Position numbers and translations under genes: made by a program. The notes below the pieces were generated by a model. It was not told where the DNA came from and ran no database searches. It worked only from the letters and a program-made list of their open reading frames with translations. Source: Odontesthes bonariensis (taxonomy: Eukaryota > Chordata > Actinopteri > Atheriniformes > Atherinopsidae). Taken from it: a stretch of DNA of 64,000 nt. This document shows positions 60,741-64,000 of the stretch, one piece after another. Position 1 is the stretch's first letter, and every line of letters begins with the position of its first letter. The stretch covers positions 26,000,227 through 26,064,226 of the forward strand of contig NC_134515.1 of NCBI RefSeq assembly GCF_027942865.1, given 5' to 3'.

Positions 60741-62541
60741 CTGTCAAAAACCAAGAAGGACAATTTCTGTTAAAAAAAAAAAAGTCTAAAGAAGAATGTT
60801 AACTGTTATCGGGCTTGTTCAATGAGAGCTAAATGCAGAAAAATAGGTAACTCTTCAACCTTTATGGTTGCTTATGCCGAACGCTTTCAAGATGCACGAA
60901 GGGTCGTTGCACTTACCTCTCTACCTATCTGCGAAAATCATTGTGTAACAAAAAAAAAAAAAAAAAAAAAGAAGCATCCACATCAGATGATACAAGAAAC
61001 ATAGGTGACTAAATCATCACTTTTTATGATTAAACAGGGAATTTTTTTTTTTTTTTTAACTATCAGCACCACAGTTATAAATAAATATACTAATTAATTA
61101 ATATTATTATTTTTTTTCTTTTAAATAGAGAATTCTAACTTATATGGAGGCAGGATTTCTTCGGTAACTTTTGCATCAGACTGAGTTCATTTTGGCCCCT
61201 GGATAAATTTATGTTTATTGACATCTTACAAGCCAGGACCCAGATTCAAGCTACACTTGGAGCTTCACTTTACTTCCATCCTACGCAGGAAGGTGGGAAA
61301 ATGTGAAATAAGTCGACATGATGGCAACAGCAAACCCACCACTGAGATATGTCCTGTGGCAGAGCCTGAGCACATTTGCTCTGTGCCTGAATGTGTTTGG
61401 AACAAACTTGTACTTTGCTTGAGTATTTCACTTTTTTTTCTCCCCCAAACAAAATACTATACTCCTGACGACACGTCTACGTGAACGTTATAGGCTAGTT
61501 TATGTTTCCTTTGTACACTTTTTAAGATCCTGAATGACAAGACGTCCTATATGTTTAAAGATGCAAGGCACTTTTTAAAATTCAAACCTTGTTGGCCTTC
61601 CACAGCTTAAAATAAAAGCAGCATCTCAGATTAGGTTCCTCCATCGTGTTAGAGTGCCTTTGATGCCTTTTAGTTGCTGCACCAAGAGACCTCTACGTGA
61701 CCATCACGCCTAACCAGTTCACACTGCGTAGAAATGTTTCATTCTACACTTTTACCTGTGTCATTCTGCTAAACAGCTTTTTATTTGAAATATGTTATAA
61801 CTTCGGGTTATGCATAGGTGTATCCACACTGTGGTCCTGCTATTTTACTTGAAATTAAAGGTTTCAGCGCCATTTTACGACGCTGCAATTCAACTTTAGA
61901 GTTCTACGTGTTTGTTATTAAAACTTGATTGATGATTAAATGACAGCGAGAACAGCTATCCACGTGTTTAAAGTCAAAACGTGGGTTTAACATCCAAACG
62001 TTTAAGACATTTAATTCAATTTCTTGATAAGGGGGTATCTTAACGTTGATAGACTGTTGAATGTCTCAGTCTGGCTTACGTGCGTGTCTTGTGATTTTCA
62101 ACTTATATCTTATATCAACTTATAACATGTGGAAATGGTATCCAAATGTGTTTTGTTTGGCTAAGATTTCGCCATATTTCAATGGGAAGATTGGCCTGGA
62201 GCAAGCTGGTCAACGATGTCTTCCACATTTTATTATTCCAAATTTAAACGCATAAGCCAAACAGAAACGAAAACGATCTCAACCAGAGAGTGCAGTCGGT
62301 TGTAAAACCACATAAAGGAAACGTGTTTCCTCTATGATCCTGTTAACACGAGCAAGTTATTCCGTAAGGTAGCAGATGAGTCGTTGGAGCCGACCGACAT
62401 TGTTTTCTTCAGCTAGCTTGAGTTAGCTAACCACTACATTTGAGTGTTAGTAAATCCACAGGCTGCTAAACTAATGCTTTCAAACAATGCCAGCTGAGAA
62501 ATGCAATGCTGTGTGCTCATACACAAACACGGATGTCATAC
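60741..62541 (-). other. dido1: dido1 5' UTR intron
   Basis: A 1.8-kb intron between the 5' non-coding exon (donor cgaag/gtatga at 62542/62541) and the exon with the start codon (acceptor ttgacag at 60741). The start codon is at 60729-60727, 12 bases into that exon. Poly-A/T tracts at about 60951-60970 and 61041-61058; nothing else recognised. Confidence 0.7.
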
Positions 62542-62642
62542 CTTCGATGTAAATTATTATTTTCCTGTTGTTGTTAGATTCGCTCAGCAAAGCCAGCAGA
62601 GGCTTCCATTTTCTTTGCCTAGCTGTTCAAAATCTCGCGAGA
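62542..62642 (-). promoter_or_regulatory. dido1: dido1 5' exon with TCTCGCGAGA promoter element and uORF
   Basis: The palindrome tctcgcgaga at 62633-62642 is a well-known core element of TATA-less, often bidirectional vertebrate promoters. Downstream on the minus strand an upstream open frame of 11 codons runs 62609-62574 (ATG to TAA) and ends before the donor at 62542. The exact start of transcription cannot be seen. Confidence 0.65.
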
Positions 62643-62789
62643 ACTGTGATCGGAATTCCGAGTCGGAAAGCACCGTTGATTCTCGTTATTTTCTAGTCAG
62701 TTGCTCAGCAATTTTGTCGGATTTGTGGTAACTTCCAAAGAAGGATAATTGACACTGAAATGGGAACGAGGTAGCACAGGGAACAAATC

Positions 62790-63870
62790 TATTTCTGAAT
62801 TTTATTTTATTTCCATGGCTGCAGGGAAAGTTTAGATTTTCACATCAGTAAGGGGGGGGGGAAAAAAAACTACACAGCTTCAGCACGAAATTTACAAGAA
62901 CATTTTTTTTATTTTTTTCTTCACAAGTCCATTTATGTATGTACAATATGTAAACAAGAACAAGACACAAGCTCAACACAAACATGCTCACAGGAAATAA
63001 CTGACAATAATGCAGTTTTTATTCATGTCTAACCAGTTCTTAGACAACACCTGACTGGGATTTCTATTCGCTTTGGGTCACCAGCGACACAGAGACTTCA
63101 CTCAGAGCTGACATTCATGTGTAATTGATTTTCAAATAACTGTTGGGTTTTGTTGTTTGTTTGTTTTTTTTAGACACATAGAAATGAGATTTCTATGCGA
63201 TTTCAATAAACATACTATAAAAACATATAACACTATAAATATTGTTCAGGTATCTTCTTACAAAAACTTTGTACAGTTTACATTTTTTAGTCTTTTTAAT
63301 AAATCAGATATTTTCATGTGGCCTATACAGCATGGAACTACAATACAAAACTGGTATTAGACAGAAATGCCACCACTGACGTATTAAGGACATGACTTGA
63401 TGGATTGAAATGTAATCTTTAAAACCTCCGTGACTCAAAAACACCTCAGTCGACATGAAACAGATGAGGTTTAAACCAAAAAGGTGAAACTTGGTTGGGA
63501 TAAAAAATATCTCTGGCATTGTGATGAATGCGTATCAACCGTGAAAGGCCGTTTCACTTGTTTCGTCTCACAATATGGAGAACGATCAACAAAATAAAAC
63601 AGCGGCAAAGTACTTCAGAGCAGCATTGAAAGTGATGATGTAGAAAATAATCTGTCAGTTGATACAATCATGATCAGAGCGGGGGAAAAAAAAGGTAGTA
63701 ACAGAGCTAGAACACAAAACTACATGATGAAAACGTACAGACTCACATTTAATTTCTCAAGACAGATTTACTTTCACATGGTGAATTGACCTGAACACAG
63801 ATGGGGGGGGGACTGAGAATGAGGGGTAAACCAAGAACCGTCCACCAAGCAGATGTACAAATGGGAATGG

Positions 63871-63902
<32 letters not shown>

Positions 63903-64000
63903 GAAGTGATTTGTCAAAAAAATAAAAATAATAAGTGCAGGCCCCCCTCAAGCACCAAGTTTGGCAGCACTAAAAGTGCCTGTAGTGTAGCAGTTAGGTC
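62790..64000 (-). other. possible 3' UTR of a further minus-strand gene
   Basis: No coding exon is visible. On the minus strand AATAAA hexamers lie at about 62800-62815, 62912-62917 and 63018-63023, and the sequence is AT-rich with homopolymers, including A30 at 63871-63900. This looks like an untranslated 3' end, but it could equally be plain intergenic DNA. In human the neighbour here is GID8, reading away from DIDO1; I see no first exon of it. Confidence 0.3.

Noticed and set aside
62643-64000. First exon of gid8, expected by human synteny
   Set aside because: No coding exon or donor found on the plus strand; the region looks more like untranslated or intergenic DNA.
1-64000. CRISPR arrays, operons, ribosome-binding sites, bacterial terminators
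   Set aside because: The window is vertebrate nuclear DNA; the repeats present are transposons, microsatellites and coding repeats, with no spaced direct-repeat array.

Overview
The window is vertebrate nuclear DNA, almost certainly from a teleost fish. Every coding region is split by GT-AG introns. The gene order col9a3 (+), tcfl5 (-), dido1 (-) is the COL9A3-TCFL5-DIDO1 order of human 20q13.33. The repeats (Tc1 and piggyBac elements, a tRNA-type SINE, an L1-type LINE tail, a retrovirus-like LTR element) are the mixture typical of fish.

Region by region. 1-10.24 kb: the last 28 coding exons of col9a3 (597 residues in frame to the stop; the first exons lie to the left). 10.3-16.2 kb: the complete tcfl5 gene, six coding exons plus a 5' non-coding exon, encoding 431 residues with a C-terminal bHLH. 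Its 3' end converges on and probably overlaps that of col9a3. 16.72-23.86 kb: an LTR element with two LTRs of 416 bp that look identical, a 4-bp target duplication, a His-tRNA-type primer site and polypurine tracts. It has no readable gag, pol or env, but holds a broken stretch resembling a TNF-superfamily ligand domain. 24.66-62.64 kb: dido1. All splice phases close into one 3,635-codon reading frame (PHD finger, Cys cluster, TFIIS central domain, SPOC domain, then a 6.8-kb last exon). A 20.7-kb intron (37.5-58.2 kb) holds most of the interspersed repeats, including a piggyBac-like element inserted inside a Tc1 transposase gene. 62.7-64 kb: no gene start seen; it may be the 3' UTR of a further minus-strand gene.

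The three host genes do not form a pathway. col9a3 encodes a cartilage fibril-associated collagen chain, tcfl5 a bHLH transcription factor, and dido1 a chromatin reader linked to RNA polymerase II. Their proximity is conserved synteny. The main candidate for something new is the young-looking LTR element with TNF-ligand-like cargo, placed about 0.5 kb upstream of tcfl5. All splice sites, identities and domain calls were made by eye; no search was run.
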